From NCBI RefSeq assembly GCF_000427825.1, contig NZ_ATYT01000004.1:85399-149398 (forward strand): a stretch of 64,000 nt of DNA. The letters run 5' to 3'. Of this stretch, positions 1-8,586 are shown one piece after another. Every line of letters begins with the position of its first letter. Positions within the stretch are counted from its first letter, which is position 1. The notes under the pieces are model-generated. The model was given only the letters and a program-made list of their open reading frames with translations. It searched no databases and was not told where the DNA came from. The DNA is from Thermocrispum municipale DSM 44069 (GTDB lineage: Bacteria; Actinomycetota; Actinomycetes; Mycobacteriales; Pseudonocardiaceae). The position numbers and the translations under genes are program-made.

Positions 1-69
1 GGCAATGCAAGCAGCCTGCGGCTCCGCCTCGACGGCGACCACTCCCGGGATGCCGTCCAGACCACATAG
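1..69 (+). CDS. C-terminal tail of a gene entering from the left edge (partial)
   Basis: Frame 1 is open from the first base to a TAG codon and its codons mostly end in G or C, as expected for coding DNA here. Only about 22 residues, ending SRDAVQTT, are present, so no family can be named. It could also be a chance open stretch. Confidence 0.3.
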   Translation, partial: GNASSLRLRLDGDHSRDAVQTT

Positions 70-277
70 CCCTGCTGCTTGCGCTTCACGCTGCTCAGTA
101 TCGGCGGACGCGAACGTCGACCCGATCGATTTTCGGCGCCTGTGACCTGGTTGAACCACTCTGAGTGAACCTCGTACCGCTGTCCGCGACCCTTCCGGGC
201 TGAGTTTTCCGGATCCGGTTGCAGCCGCAGTGTCGGTGTGTTGTCCTCGCCGCCGGAGGGAGGAACCAGGGGGTTTC

Positions 278-643
278 ATGTCTGGCGGGTTCAGCATCGA
301 TTTGTCCGAGGTGCGCCACTTGGTGCACACGTTGGAACATGCGGAAGAACGCATGACCCGCGCCACCGATCAGCTGCGGGACGCGAGCTTCACCGACCTC
401 GGTCATCCGCACCTGGACAAGGCGGCCGAGGAATTCCAGGACGACTGGGAAGACGGCATCGACGAGATCAGCGATCTCACCGGGGACATCGTCGACGGCT
501 TACGGAAAGCGTTGAAGGTCTACCAGGAGCTGGACGAGGGCGTCCGGGACACGCTCGGCGGTGGGGATCAGGGCCATGTGGCGAGCAGCATCGGGCCCGA
601 CCCCGGGAGCTCGATCATTCAGCAGCGCCTGGAGGGGAACTGA
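278..643 (+). CDS. WXG100-like / ESX-associated small helical protein
   Basis: A 121-residue acidic, strongly helical protein with no signal peptide or membrane segment. The start is the ATG that follows a GGAGGGAGGA ribosome site; an earlier in-frame ATG adds only an Arg-rich stretch unlike the rest. The heptad-like helix from about residue 8 to 45, then FQDDWEDGIDEI, resembles the helix-turn-helix fold of WXG100/DUF2580-type proteins exported by type VII secretion, though the turn reads WED rather than WxG. Its stop overlaps the next start (TGATG), so the two are translationally coupled, as expected for an ESX partner and its larger substrate. Function is inferred from fold and context. Confidence 0.6.
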   Translation: MSGGFSIDLSEVRHLVHTLEHAEERMTRATDQLRDASFTDLGHPHLDKAAEEFQDDWEDGIDEISDLTGDIVDGLRKALKVYQELDEGVRDTLGGGDQGHVASSIGPDPGSSIIQQRLEGN

Positions 644-1989
644 TGGCGCGCGAATTTCCCGCCCTCGGCTTCGATCCGGCACCCGGCAACATCGACCGGA
701 TCAACACGCTGGCGGACAACCTCGGCACCATCGCTCGGGACCTCGGTGAGGCCCACACGGACCTGGTCAACCTGGGCAAATCGGAAGGCATCTGGACGGG
801 TTCCGCCGCGCAAGCCTTCTCGGAAACGGTCGAGGACCTGCCGGAGTATTTGGACAAGGCGCACCGGTCGTTCTCCGATGCTTCCACCGCCCTGTCCGGC
901 TGGGCCGACGATCTCGTCGAGCTGCAACGGAAGGCCGCGTCGCTGGAGGCGGAGGCCGCCAGGGCGGCAGGCGAGTTGAAACGGGCGCAAGCCAACCCGG
1001 ACCTGGACCTGGCGAACCGCAGCTTCCCGATCGGCCCGGAACTGGATCGCGCCCGGCGCTTGCTCCAAGCCGCCGAGGCCGAGGTCGAGAAGGCACACCG
1101 CAGCCTCGAGGAGATCCGGCGGCAAGCACGGCGCCTGTTCGAGTCCCACGGCGAGGAGGCCGTCCGGGTCGCCGCTGCGCTCAACAGGGCGCGCGAAATC
1201 GCTCCGGACACGCCGTGGATCGACATCGGCGGCTTGTTCGACGCCATCGGTGACTTCTTCTCCGACGTCGCCGACACCATCGAAGGCCTGCTCGCCGACA
1301 TCTCCGACGCGCTGGCCACACTCGGTGAGTGCCTATCGGTACTCGGCAACGCCATGGGAGTTCTCGCGCTTGCCACCTCATTCATTCCCGGTGTCAATGC
1401 CGTGACCGCCGCAGCCGCAGCAGGTATCAGCGGCCTGGCGGCCGGCACGAAACTACTGGCCAAGGCCGGTGGGGCCGATATCTCGACGATGAGCATCGTC
1501 ATGGACGGCCTGGGGGCTGTCCCCGGCGGCCGGCTCGGCGCAGCAACCAAGCTCGCCAGCACCGGGAAGGCATCCAAGATCACAGTCACGATGGCCAAAG
1601 GCGGCACAGTCGGACGGACGCTCACCGGATTGAAGACAGCCGCCGGTCAAGCCGCCATGGGCGCAGCAAAGGACGCCGGCAAGAACATGCTGAGAAAAAT
1701 TTCACCCGGCCTGGCCAAGAAACTCCAACCCGGCAACTTCTCGGCCGCGAAAGATCTCGCTCGAAACCTCGGCCGCGGAAGAATCTCCGACATCGTCCAC
1801 GACGCCGCCAAGCAGGCACACCAGAACAACGTCAAACTTGCCAACTTCTTTGCGAAGGGGTTCGGCAAAGAGATCAAGGGGCCCTATTCGACCGACGGAA
1901 TGATTGGTGGCGCGCTCGCTCAGGCCGGGAAGTCGGGAGGAATCAAACTAGGAACGGAATACGCTAAAGACAAGTTCTCGGACGACTAA
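643..1989 (+). CDS. WXG-domain protein, putative type VII secretion effector
   Basis: 448 residues. The N-terminal ~100 residues form a helical hairpin with a true WXG turn (GIWTGSAAQAF, near residue 48). A long coiled coil rich in Ala, Glu and Arg follows (about 95-185), then a hydrophobic Gly/Ala-rich segment (about 225-290) and a basic C-terminal region of unrecognised fold ending near FSDD. This N-terminal secretion domain, middle hydrophobic helix and variable C-terminus is the layout of polymorphic WXG/LXG toxins. No catalytic motif of a known toxin domain was seen, so effector is an inference. It is coupled to the small WXG-like gene upstream (ribosome site GGAGGGG); no ESX core machinery gene lies in the window. 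Confidence 0.6.
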   Translation: MAREFPALGFDPAPGNIDRINTLADNLGTIARDLGEAHTDLVNLGKSEGIWTGSAAQAFSETVEDLPEYLDKAHRSFSDASTALSGWADDLVELQRKAASLEAEAARAAGELKRAQANPDLDLANRSFPIGPELDRARRLLQAAEAEVEKAHRSLEEIRRQARRLFESHGEEAVRVAAALNRAREIAPDTPWIDIGGLFDAIGDFFSDVADTIEGLLADISDALATLGECLSVLGNAMGVLALATSFIPGVNAVTAAAAAGISGLAAGTKLLAKAGGADISTMSIVMDGLGAVPGGRLGAATKLASTGKASKITVTMAKGGTVGRTLTGLKTAAGQAAMGAAKDAGKNMLRKISPGLAKKLQPGNFSAAKDLARNLGRGRISDIVHDAAKQAHQNNVKLANFFAKGFGKEIKGPYSTDGMIGGALAQAGKSGGIKLGTEYAKDKFSDD

Positions 1990-2003
1990 GGACGAACCGA
2001 CTC

Positions 2004-2609
2004 ATGCAAGTTCCTTCGTTCTCGGTGACCTTACCCGAAGGATTCGTCGAGTTACCGAGAGAAAGCGAACCATCCGCCGAGCGTCTCGTCGAGCTCGCGC
2101 AGGAGTGGCAGGCCGCACTCGGGGTACCGAACCCGGGCGAACTGACCGAAGGCAGCCTGGAGACCGCGGCCATGCTTGCGGCGACCGGAACGGCCGCCGC
2201 AGTGGCGGGTTCGACGCACACATCGGCAGCGCTCTACCGTTCGCCGGAAGCCGCTCGCCCGATCATGGTCCTGGTGAATCTGTTCACCGAACGGACAGAT
2301 CACGAAGCAGTGTCCGAGGCATTGGAGCTGGTGCAAAAGCTCTCAACGACTCATAGTTTCGACCGTCTCGAGCGCGTGTCACTCCCGGCCGGGGAGAGCA
2401 TCGTCACCGAGACCAGCCACGCCGGCCGACACGAGAGTCCGATCGGGCCGGTCACGCTGACCACCCGGAGTCTCAGCGCGTGGATCCCCGCACCGCACCT
2501 ACCAGAAACGGTGGTTATCGAGGTCAGCAGCAACAACGCGGAGGATTGGTCACACGTGGCCGGCTTGGCGAAGCACATCTTCGACACCTTCACGTGGGAA
2601 GAGGAATGA
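2004..2609 (+). CDS. Conserved hypothetical protein, possible chaperone or accessory of the WXG protein
   Basis: 201 residues, soluble, no signal peptide. It starts MQVPSFSVTLPEGFVELP and ends with an acidic FTWEEE tail. It lies 14 bases after the WXG-effector-like gene, and its TGA overlaps the next ATG, placing it in the same operon. I do not recognise the family. The position between a WXG substrate and membrane proteins suggests a secretion chaperone or immunity-type role, but nothing in the sequence proves this. Confidence 0.6.
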   Translation: MQVPSFSVTLPEGFVELPRESEPSAERLVELAQEWQAALGVPNPGELTEGSLETAAMLAATGTAAAVAGSTHTSAALYRSPEAARPIMVLVNLFTERTDHEAVSEALELVQKLSTTHSFDRLERVSLPAGESIVTETSHAGRHESPIGPVTLTTRSLSAWIPAPHLPETVVIEVSSNNAEDWSHVAGLAKHIFDTFTWEEE

Positions 2610-3382
2610 CCACAACAGAGCGGTCACACGAAGTCAAGCGACCGACGCTGGTGCGGCCTGCGCTCCGCGTCCAGGCCCCAGATGGCGTCGAGTGGCAAGT
2701 CGAGCACCGTATCTCGCCGTGGCGACGCCGAATTCAACCGATCGCTTTTGTCTGGTTCATGCCGCGTCGCTACAGCGAGGTCACTCCGAAACGACCGGCA
2801 CCGAGGCCACCGAGCGACGAAGACGAGAAGACCCAGGAAATCCGGCGACCGAGAAAGAATCGACTGGAAAAGCTTCCCGCGTGGCTCGCTTATATAACAA
2901 TAGTTCTGATCGCGGTACTCGAGATGCTCTACGGCATGTTCGTATTAGCACTCATGGTCGTCGACATAGCCGCCCGCCTGGCTGTCGCCCTGATCCTTTC
3001 GGTCTTCCTCGGTATCGAAGTGCTCGCGCAGTGGATCGTCGGCTCGATAAGCCGACTCTCACCCAAAAAGCGCGGACGAGTGGATGTACTCCGTACGCTT
3101 CCGGAAAACAAATGCATCGCCGCTCAGACGGTTGTCACCACGCAGAGCGAGGCCGACGCACGTCAGCTCGTTCAGGCCTTGGCCGCGTATCTGCAGCAGC
3201 ACTCGCCGGTCGAACTCAGCGACGACCCCGAGGCACAGAGTCTCATCATCGGACACCACGGGCACATCACTGACGTGAAGACAGTTCATCTGGGCGGGGG
3301 CGCCGAGAACTTGACCATTGCGGACCGTCTGGACCCCGACGGCAGCGCCCGCGCAGACGTCTGGCGCCGTCTGTTCCGGTGA
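2606..3382 (+). CDS. Membrane protein with a long central hydrophobic hairpin, paralogue 1
   Basis: 258 residues. The N-terminal block (TLVRPALRVQ... VEWQVEHRISPWRRRIQP) is basic and cytoplasmic-looking. A proline/charge-rich linker leads to a hydrophobic stretch at about 92-147 that can hold two membrane helices. A soluble C-terminal domain follows, with RGRVDVLRTLPEN and a later HHGHITDVKTVHLGG. The next gene has the same architecture and many identical blocks, so the pair arose by tandem duplication. The ATG overlaps the previous stop (ATGA). Family unknown to me; membrane location and linkage to a WXG-type effector are compatible with an immunity or anchoring role, which is inference. Confidence 0.65.
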   Translation: MTTTERSHEVKRPTLVRPALRVQAPDGVEWQVEHRISPWRRRIQPIAFVWFMPRRYSEVTPKRPAPRPPSDEDEKTQEIRRPRKNRLEKLPAWLAYITIVLIAVLEMLYGMFVLALMVVDIAARLAVALILSVFLGIEVLAQWIVGSISRLSPKKRGRVDVLRTLPENKCIAAQTVVTTQSEADARQLVQALAAYLQQHSPVELSDDPEAQSLIIGHHGHITDVKTVHLGGGAENLTIADRLDPDGSARADVWRRLFR

Positions 3383-3436
3383 TGCCGCACGCCCGTTTCA
3401 TCTACGTCGGCAGAAACTTCTCAGGGAGCCACACCC

Positions 3437-4237
3437 ATGACGAGCCCGAGCAGCACCAATACCGAGCCGAAGAAGATTCGCAGCCCGACCCTTCTCCGCC
3501 CCGCTCTACATGTCGAGGATCCGGCCGGTGTGCAATGGCAGGTCGAGCACCGTATTTCGCCATGGCGGCGGCGTATCCAGCCAATTTCGCTCGTTTGGTT
3601 CACACCCAGGCGCTACAGCGAAGTCGGGCCAACATCTCCGGCACCAACACCGCTGAAGAAGAACGGGGGTTCCAAAGAAGCTGGGGACACCGCGGACAAA
3701 CCGAAGGAGGCGCTCGACGAGTTCACCTGGAAACTAATTCCGTACGGCCTGCTCTTCATCGTTCTTTGGGTCCTGGGCTTCGCCTACTCGTTATTCTTGA
3801 TCGCGTTGACGGTGCTCGAAATGGTGATTCGGCTGGCCGTTGCGCTGATGTTCTCGGTTCTCCTCGGCTGTGAAGTTCTCATTCAGTGGATCGTCGGCGC
3901 GATTCAGCGCCTTCAGTCGGGCAAGCAGGGACGCGTCGACGTGCTGAGGACGCTGCCTGAGAACGGACGTATCGCCGCACTGACGGTCGTCATGACCCCG
4001 ACCGAAGACGACGCACGCCGCCTGGCCCAGACGTTGGCTACCCAGCTGACGCACCATGCTCCGGTCACTGTCTCGCGCGACCCGGACATGCAGAGCCTTG
4101 TGATCAGCCACAAGGGCCGGATCGCCGACGAGAAAATGGTCCACCTGGGCGGGATTCCTGACACCATGACGCTCGTAGACCGAATTGACCCTGGCGGCTT
4201 CCGCTGGCAGATGCTGGGCCACTTCCTCGGACATTGA
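3437..4237 (+). CDS. Membrane protein, paralogue 2 of the preceding gene
   Basis: 266 residues, with the same layout as the upstream gene: VEDPAGVQWQVEHRISPWRR at the N-terminus, a Pro/Lys-rich linker, a hydrophobic pair of helices near 100-155, then GKQGRVDVLRTLPENGRI and HKGRIADEKMVHLGG. Preceded by a GGGAG ribosome site. The conserved N- and C-terminal blocks differ less between the paralogues than the linkers do, pointing to retained function in the soluble parts. The exact biochemical role is unknown. Confidence 0.65.
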   Translation: MTSPSSTNTEPKKIRSPTLLRPALHVEDPAGVQWQVEHRISPWRRRIQPISLVWFTPRRYSEVGPTSPAPTPLKKNGGSKEAGDTADKPKEALDEFTWKLIPYGLLFIVLWVLGFAYSLFLIALTVLEMVIRLAVALMFSVLLGCEVLIQWIVGAIQRLQSGKQGRVDVLRTLPENGRIAALTVVMTPTEDDARRLAQTLATQLTHHAPVTVSRDPDMQSLVISHKGRIADEKMVHLGGIPDTMTLVDRIDPGGFRWQMLGHFLGH

Positions 4238-4259
4238 CTCATGCGCAGGCACAGCTGAC

Positions 4260-4842
4260 ATGCGATCAACAGAAACCACGACCAGGATCAGCGCAGAGGC
4301 GACGTCAGTTCGTCGGCCGACAATCCTCCGCCCTGCTCAACGGATCAAGGACCCGGACAGCGGCGAGTGGCAAGTGGAGCACCGAATCTCGTCATGGCGG
4401 ACCGCATCCAGCCGGACGCCGTCGTTTTGTCCAGGCCGCAGCAATTCTTGGAAGCGATCTTCTCGGAAAAGCGCAACGCGTGGCCACACGAGTGGCTTCG
4501 CCGGCGCGGTCGCGCAGTCGGAACCCCAGCAAGCAGGGCCGGGTCGACGTCATCCGAAGGCGGCCGGAGAACAAGCAGATCGGCACCCTCACGGTCATCA
4601 CGACACCTACCGAGAACGACGCTCGCCGGCTCGCCCAGGAACTGACCGCTCACCTCAGGTACGAGACCACGACCCGGCTCGACAACGACCACACCGCAGC
4701 AGCCTTGTTGACCACTCGCGGTGGACGGATCGTCGACCACAAGATGGTCCACCTGCCGCACGCCCGAAAGACCTGGGTGTCTTGGCTGGATCCGTTCGGG
4801 GCACGCGGCAAGCTGGTGGAGATATTCATCGACGGGATTTGA
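4260..4842 (+). pseudogene. Decayed third paralogue of the two upstream membrane-protein genes
   Basis: Three reading frames each carry a piece of the same protein. From the ATG the first frame gives RRPTILRPAQ and EWQVEHRISSW, matching the paralogues' N-terminus. After a one-base loss close to base 4399 the second frame continues with RIQP. A third frame then carries SKQGRVDVIRRRPENKQIG, DARRLAQ and RGGRIVDHKMVHL, matching their C-terminal domain. The hydrophobic hairpin is largely deleted. This is a frameshifted and shortened copy rather than an active gene; the intact C-terminal frame (about 4234-4842) could in principle still give a soluble fragment. Confidence 0.7.
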
Positions 4843-4855
4843 CCCGCACAGCCGG

Positions 4856-6193
4856 TCAATCCTGCTTGGTCGACACCGCCGGGTGTTCGTCCGCCGCCTC
4901 GTCGGCGGGTCGTGCGCTCGCGGCCGGCGTGCGATAGCGCCAGAAGCTCGGCAGCCACGCCACGACCGCGATCGTCAACACGACGACCAGGACCCCACCT
5001 ATGACGCTGGCCAAGCCCGCCCCCACCGCGGCGCCGCCCCAGCCGTGCACGAGGTCGGCAACCCGCGGACCGCCCGCGACGACCACGGTGAACACGCCTT
5101 GCATGCGACCACGCATCTCGTCGGTGGCCTCCAGCTGCAGCAACGAACTGCGGTGCACCGCGCTGACCAGGTCAGCACCACCGCCGAGCGCCAGGAACAG
5201 CACCGCGAGCCACAGCGAGGTCGACAAGCCGAAACCGACGACGGTCAGACCCCAACAGATGACCGCGACGGCGATGACGGCTCCGGAGCGAGACATGCGC
5301 GAGAACCAGCCGGAGAACAGCCCGAAAATGGCCGAGCCGAGCGGGATCGCGGCGAACAGCCACCCGAGCGCGGGCCCGCCACCCGGCGGATCACCGAACG
5401 TCGTCTCGGCCATCTCGGGGAACAGCGCGCGCGGCATGCCCGCGACCATCGCGATGATGTCGACCAGGAACGACACCATCAGCAGCTTGCGTGCGGCGAG
5501 GTAGCGCAAGCCGTCTGCGATGTCACGCAAGCCCGCGCGCCCGGTGGCCTCCGCAGCACGCGGCATTCTCGGCAGCCGCCACACCATGAGGGCGGCAAGA
5601 ATCAGCGCAATCGTGTCGATCAGATACAGCGTCGACAGGCCAAGCACCGGGATCAGCGCCCCGGCCATCAGCGGACCGAAGACCATGCCGAACGTGGTCG
5701 TGGTGAAGTTCAGCGCGTTGGCCGTCGGCACGAGCTCGATCGGCACCAGTCGCGCGATCGCCGCGGACCGTGTCGGCATGTTCACCGCGACGAACGACTG
5801 CTGGAGTGCGAGTAACACCAGGACGGCCGCGACCGAGTTCAGCCCGCTCGCGGCCTGGGCCCACAACAGCGCGGACGTCACCGCGACGCCGATGTTGCTG
5901 ACCAGCATCACCGTGCGCCGGTCGACCGCGTCGGCAATCGCCCCACCCCACAGGCCGAACACCAACAGCGGCACCAGGCCGACACCGCCGGCGACCCCGA
6001 CCCACCCGGATGACTGCGTGATGTCGTAGATCTGCTTGGGCACCGCCACCGCGGTCAGCTGACTGCCGATGGCAGTGGCCACGGTGGAGAACCACAGCAA
6101 CCGGAATTGTGGTACGCGAAGTGGCCGGGTGTCGATCACCGCCCGGGCCAGCGCTGAGCGCACCCGGGACACACGCCGGGTGCCCGTCGCCAT
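4856..6193 (-). CDS. MFS exporter, EntS-like (enterobactin-exporter family)
   Basis: 445 residues with about 12 predicted membrane helices; no cleavable signal. The pattern (PQFRLLWFSTVATAIGSQLT, WGGAIADAVDRR in the loop after helix 2, then RGRMQGVFT late) is that of the MFS_3/EntS branch of small-molecule exporters, which includes siderophore exporters and many drug-efflux homologues. Substrate cannot be told from sequence. No ribosome site precedes the ATG; a perfect inverted repeat sits 3 bases upstream, so the message may be leaderless or the true start may lie slightly downstream. Confidence 0.8.
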   Translation of the reverse strand: MATGTRRVSRVRSALARAVIDTRPLRVPQFRLLWFSTVATAIGSQLTAVAVPKQIYDITQSSGWVGVAGGVGLVPLLVFGLWGGAIADAVDRRTVMLVSNIGVAVTSALLWAQAASGLNSVAAVLVLLALQQSFVAVNMPTRSAAIARLVPIELVPTANALNFTTTTFGMVFGPLMAGALIPVLGLSTLYLIDTIALILAALMVWRLPRMPRAAEATGRAGLRDIADGLRYLAARKLLMVSFLVDIIAMVAGMPRALFPEMAETTFGDPPGGGPALGWLFAAIPLGSAIFGLFSGWFSRMSRSGAVIAVAVICWGLTVVGFGLSTSLWLAVLFLALGGGADLVSAVHRSSLLQLEATDEMRGRMQGVFTVVVAGGPRVADLVHGWGGAAVGAGLASVIGGVLVVVLTIAVVAWLPSFWRYRTPAASARPADEAADEHPAVSTKQD

Positions 6194-6196
6194 ATT

Positions 6197-6213
6197 CGTG
6201 AGGCTAACTCACG
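6197..6213 (-). promoter_or_regulatory. Perfect inverted repeat at the start of the EntS-like gene, possible operator
   Basis: CGTGAG-GCTAA-CTCACG: 6-base arms with a 5-base spacer, ending 3 bases before the exporter's ATG. The core GTTAGCC (minus strand) recalls part of a DtxR/IdeR iron box but lacks the full 19-base palindrome, so the regulator is unknown. Confidence 0.35.
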
Positions 6214-6231
6214 GTCGGCAGCGACTCCCAC

Positions 6232-6672
6232 TCAATTCGGCGAGGCCTTCACCACGTCCTTCATCACCTGCTGCGCCTGCTGCACCTGCCCGGCACTGAT
6301 CTCCGGCGTGTCGTTGACGGACCACCCCCGTGGCGGGAACGGACGCAACCCGATGTGCAACCCGCCCGGAGCATCGACGTTTCCGACATGCGAGAGGTAA
6401 ATGTCGTACTCGCCGATCTCGGTGCGGAAGGACAGCGCAGGCTTGCCATTCAGCTGGATCTCCTCGAGCTCGCCGGGCCCGGCAAGGTCGGAGTACTCCC
6501 GGGGGACGTACATCGGAGCGGGCGGCAGCACGTTCGTGGTGATCTCCAGCTCGTGATCCGGCGAGACGAAGTAGCAGGATTGCCGGAAATTCAGTGGCTC
6601 GAAGTTGTCACCGAAGTGCGCTTTCACGGCCGACTCGAACACGGCGCACTGAACGTTCGGGTCTTGCGCCAT
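6232..6672 (-). CDS. Hypothetical protein, truncated duplicate of the neighbouring lipoprotein C-terminal domain
   Basis: 146 residues, homologous to the C-terminal domain of the upstream broken gene: shared blocks are CAVF, HFGxNFE, CYFV, YDIYxSHVxxxDAPGGL and SPPRG/FPPRG. Homology continues in frame upstream of the ATG (EGYEAITAA versus RGYDAMVEA), and the frame stays open back to the TGA of that gene. It therefore looks like a duplicated domain that has lost its signal peptide and N-terminus. Two Cys may form a disulfide in the exported parent, but this copy has no visible export signal. Possibly a pseudogene. Confidence 0.5.
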   Translation of the reverse strand: MAQDPNVQCAVFESAVKAHFGDNFEPLNFRQSCYFVSPDHELEITTNVLPPAPMYVPREYSDLAGPGELEEIQLNGKPALSFRTEIGEYDIYLSHVGNVDAPGGLHIGLRPFPPRGWSVNDTPEISAGQVQQAQQVMKDVVKASPN

Positions 6673-6783
6673 GGCTGCGGTGATCGCCTCGTACCCCTCC
6701 GGGGCTGCTTCGCGCGCCCGGCGGGCGAGGCCCGAACCGCCGACATGCCGGGCCGATCGACCAGCGCTCGGCGGTCCATCAGG

Positions 6784-7515
6784 TCAGTTCAGCGACCGCT
6801 CCACCACATCCGCCATGGCCCTCTGGGCCTTTTCCACCAGTTCCGGGCTCACGGTCGGATTCTCGTCCGTATCGATCCCCCGTGGTGGCGACACCTGGAC
6901 GAACAAATTCAATCCACCCGGTGCATCCAAATCATTCACGTGCGAGACATAAATGTCGTACTGGTTTCTCCTGCTGTCGAAGAACACCAGTGCAGGACGA
7001 CCACCGAGTTCGATCTGACGACGATCGACCGATGCGCCCGGCTCGTCGCCGTACTGATTGGGTATGTGTCCCGGCAACTCCGGAAGTACGGAAGCCCCGA
7101 TGTCGATCGTGTGCGTCTCGTCGACGAAGTAGCAGAATGCCCCGTAAGTGGCAGCCTCGAAATTCTCGCCGAAGTGCTTCTGGATGGCCGGATAGAACAC
7201 CGCGCACGTGGCGTCGCGAGTCTTCGTGTCCGCCTCGACCATCGCGTCATAGCCACGCGCAGCCTGTACTGGGTGATACGGCTCGCAGTGCGGCCCCGCC
7301 CCGTTCGCAAAGTGCGCGCAGGCACCCGGAGCCGCCGTATCGTTCTCCGTCGGCTTGTACAGCAACCTGGATTGCGGCTTGCCCGCTGACGACGGCTTAC
7401 CCTTCGCCTTCTTGATCACCTTCGACACCAGGCCGTTGATCTGACCGCATGGAGCCGACAGCTCCATCAGCAACGACTCGGAGCCGTCCTGGGCAACCCG
7501 CGAGGGCCCCTGCAC
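6784..7515 (-). pseudogene. 3' part of a broken two-domain lipoprotein gene
   Basis: The frame gives 243 residues from a GTG lying directly after an in-frame amber codon (7516-7518) with no ribosome site. Protein-like sequence continues upstream past this stop (LVDDCVAE, then stop, then VQGPSRVAQDG). It carries no signal peptide although its Cys-rich sequence (APCGQI, GACAHF, GPHCEP, ATCAVF, AFCYFV) looks extracellular. The simplest reading is that it is the second half of the lipoprotein encoded just upstream, separated by a one-base deletion and a nonsense codon. If translated alone it would stay in the cytoplasm. Confidence 0.6.
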
Positions 7516-8345
7516 CTACTCGGCCACGCAGTCGTCGACCAGGCGCGCACCGTGACCTTCTTGCCCCCGATGGTGCGCCGCGTACCGGACCGGATGTCGT
7601 CCTTACTGCCGTACTGGACCTCGAGCTTGACCGATTTGTTCTCGCCCAGAGCCCAGCACCCACTGAACGGGTCGTATGTCCCGTTCGGCCGGTACTTGCA
7701 CTTCTTGCTGTCCGGGAGAATCTCGACCAGCATCGTGCAGCCGTCCCACGCGGCGAACGGGCGCTTGTTCGGCGCCAGCTTGATCGAGCCGGGCCTGCGC
7801 AGCTTCTTCACCACGTACTCGCCCCAGCTGTGGAGCACACCACAGGACGCGTCGAGCCCAGCCCCCGCTTCGTCCTCGTAATCCAGATCGACGCTCAGGT
7901 CGAAGCTGACCGGGATGAACACGCGGCACTGCTCCAGCTCGCCGAGCGTGCGCATCTCGTAGGCCTTGGCGCCGGCGAGTTCGATCGGTTTGGCCCGGAA
8001 CCTGGCGATGTGCTCCTGCACCTCGCCGACGGCCACCCTCATGATGTCGCCGCCGAATCGCTTCTCCACCGCGGCGCACGCGTGTGGGCCGAGCGGAGCC
8101 TTCTGCACAGAACTTTCCGACGAGACTCGCTTGGCCAGCTTCAGATCGACCAGCGCGCAGGCGTCGATTCGCCGCAGCGCCGAGAGCACAGCGACCTGAC
8201 TGCGATCCTTCGGCCGCTCGGCCTTCTTCGCCGGCGCGGACGGCGCCGGAGCGACCTGCCCTGCCACGGGCTTGCCTGCCACGGTGGCACTACAACCCGA
8301 AGCGAGCAGACACAGAGCGACGTCAGCAACGAACGCCCGCAACAT
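7467..8345 (-). pseudogene. 5' part of a broken lipoprotein gene (signal peptide plus first domain)
   Basis: Begins with a lipoprotein signal, MLRAFVADVALCLLASGC, with lipobox LASGC, so the product would be lipid-anchored outside the membrane. A domain with paired cysteines follows (DACALVD, HACAAVE, EQCRVF, ASCGVL, GCTMLV, GCWALG), in outline like the DUF3558-type actinobacterial lipoproteins. The frame is good to VTVRA and then turns into Arg/Pro-rich nonsense. The expected continuation (LVDDCVAE) is one frame away, which a single-base loss near base 7545 explains. Together with the following gene it is a decayed, or possibly mis-sequenced, single gene of about 500 codons. Confidence 0.6.
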
Positions 8346-8586
8346 GAATCCCCCAGACCCTTCCAGTCGAGGGATAGTTTCGCACGGTGGACCCGCTCTG
8401 TACTGGGAAAGCCGGGGTGGTCACCGGTCAGGGGTATCGAACAGAGCGTTTAAGCGCACCTGATGCGCCACTCGCGTCGCCCAGTCGAAGCGATGCCGTA
8501 TGCCGCCGCGCAAACGCAGATCGCGCCGACTGCCCGCCTGTATACGGGCCCGGCAAAGAAAAACCGGCGAAGAGGCCCTTTTCAGC

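Noticed and set aside
1-4842. Complete ESX/type VII secretion locus
   Set aside because: No EccC ATPase, EccD, mycosin or PE/PPE gene is present; only substrate-like and accessory genes are seen.
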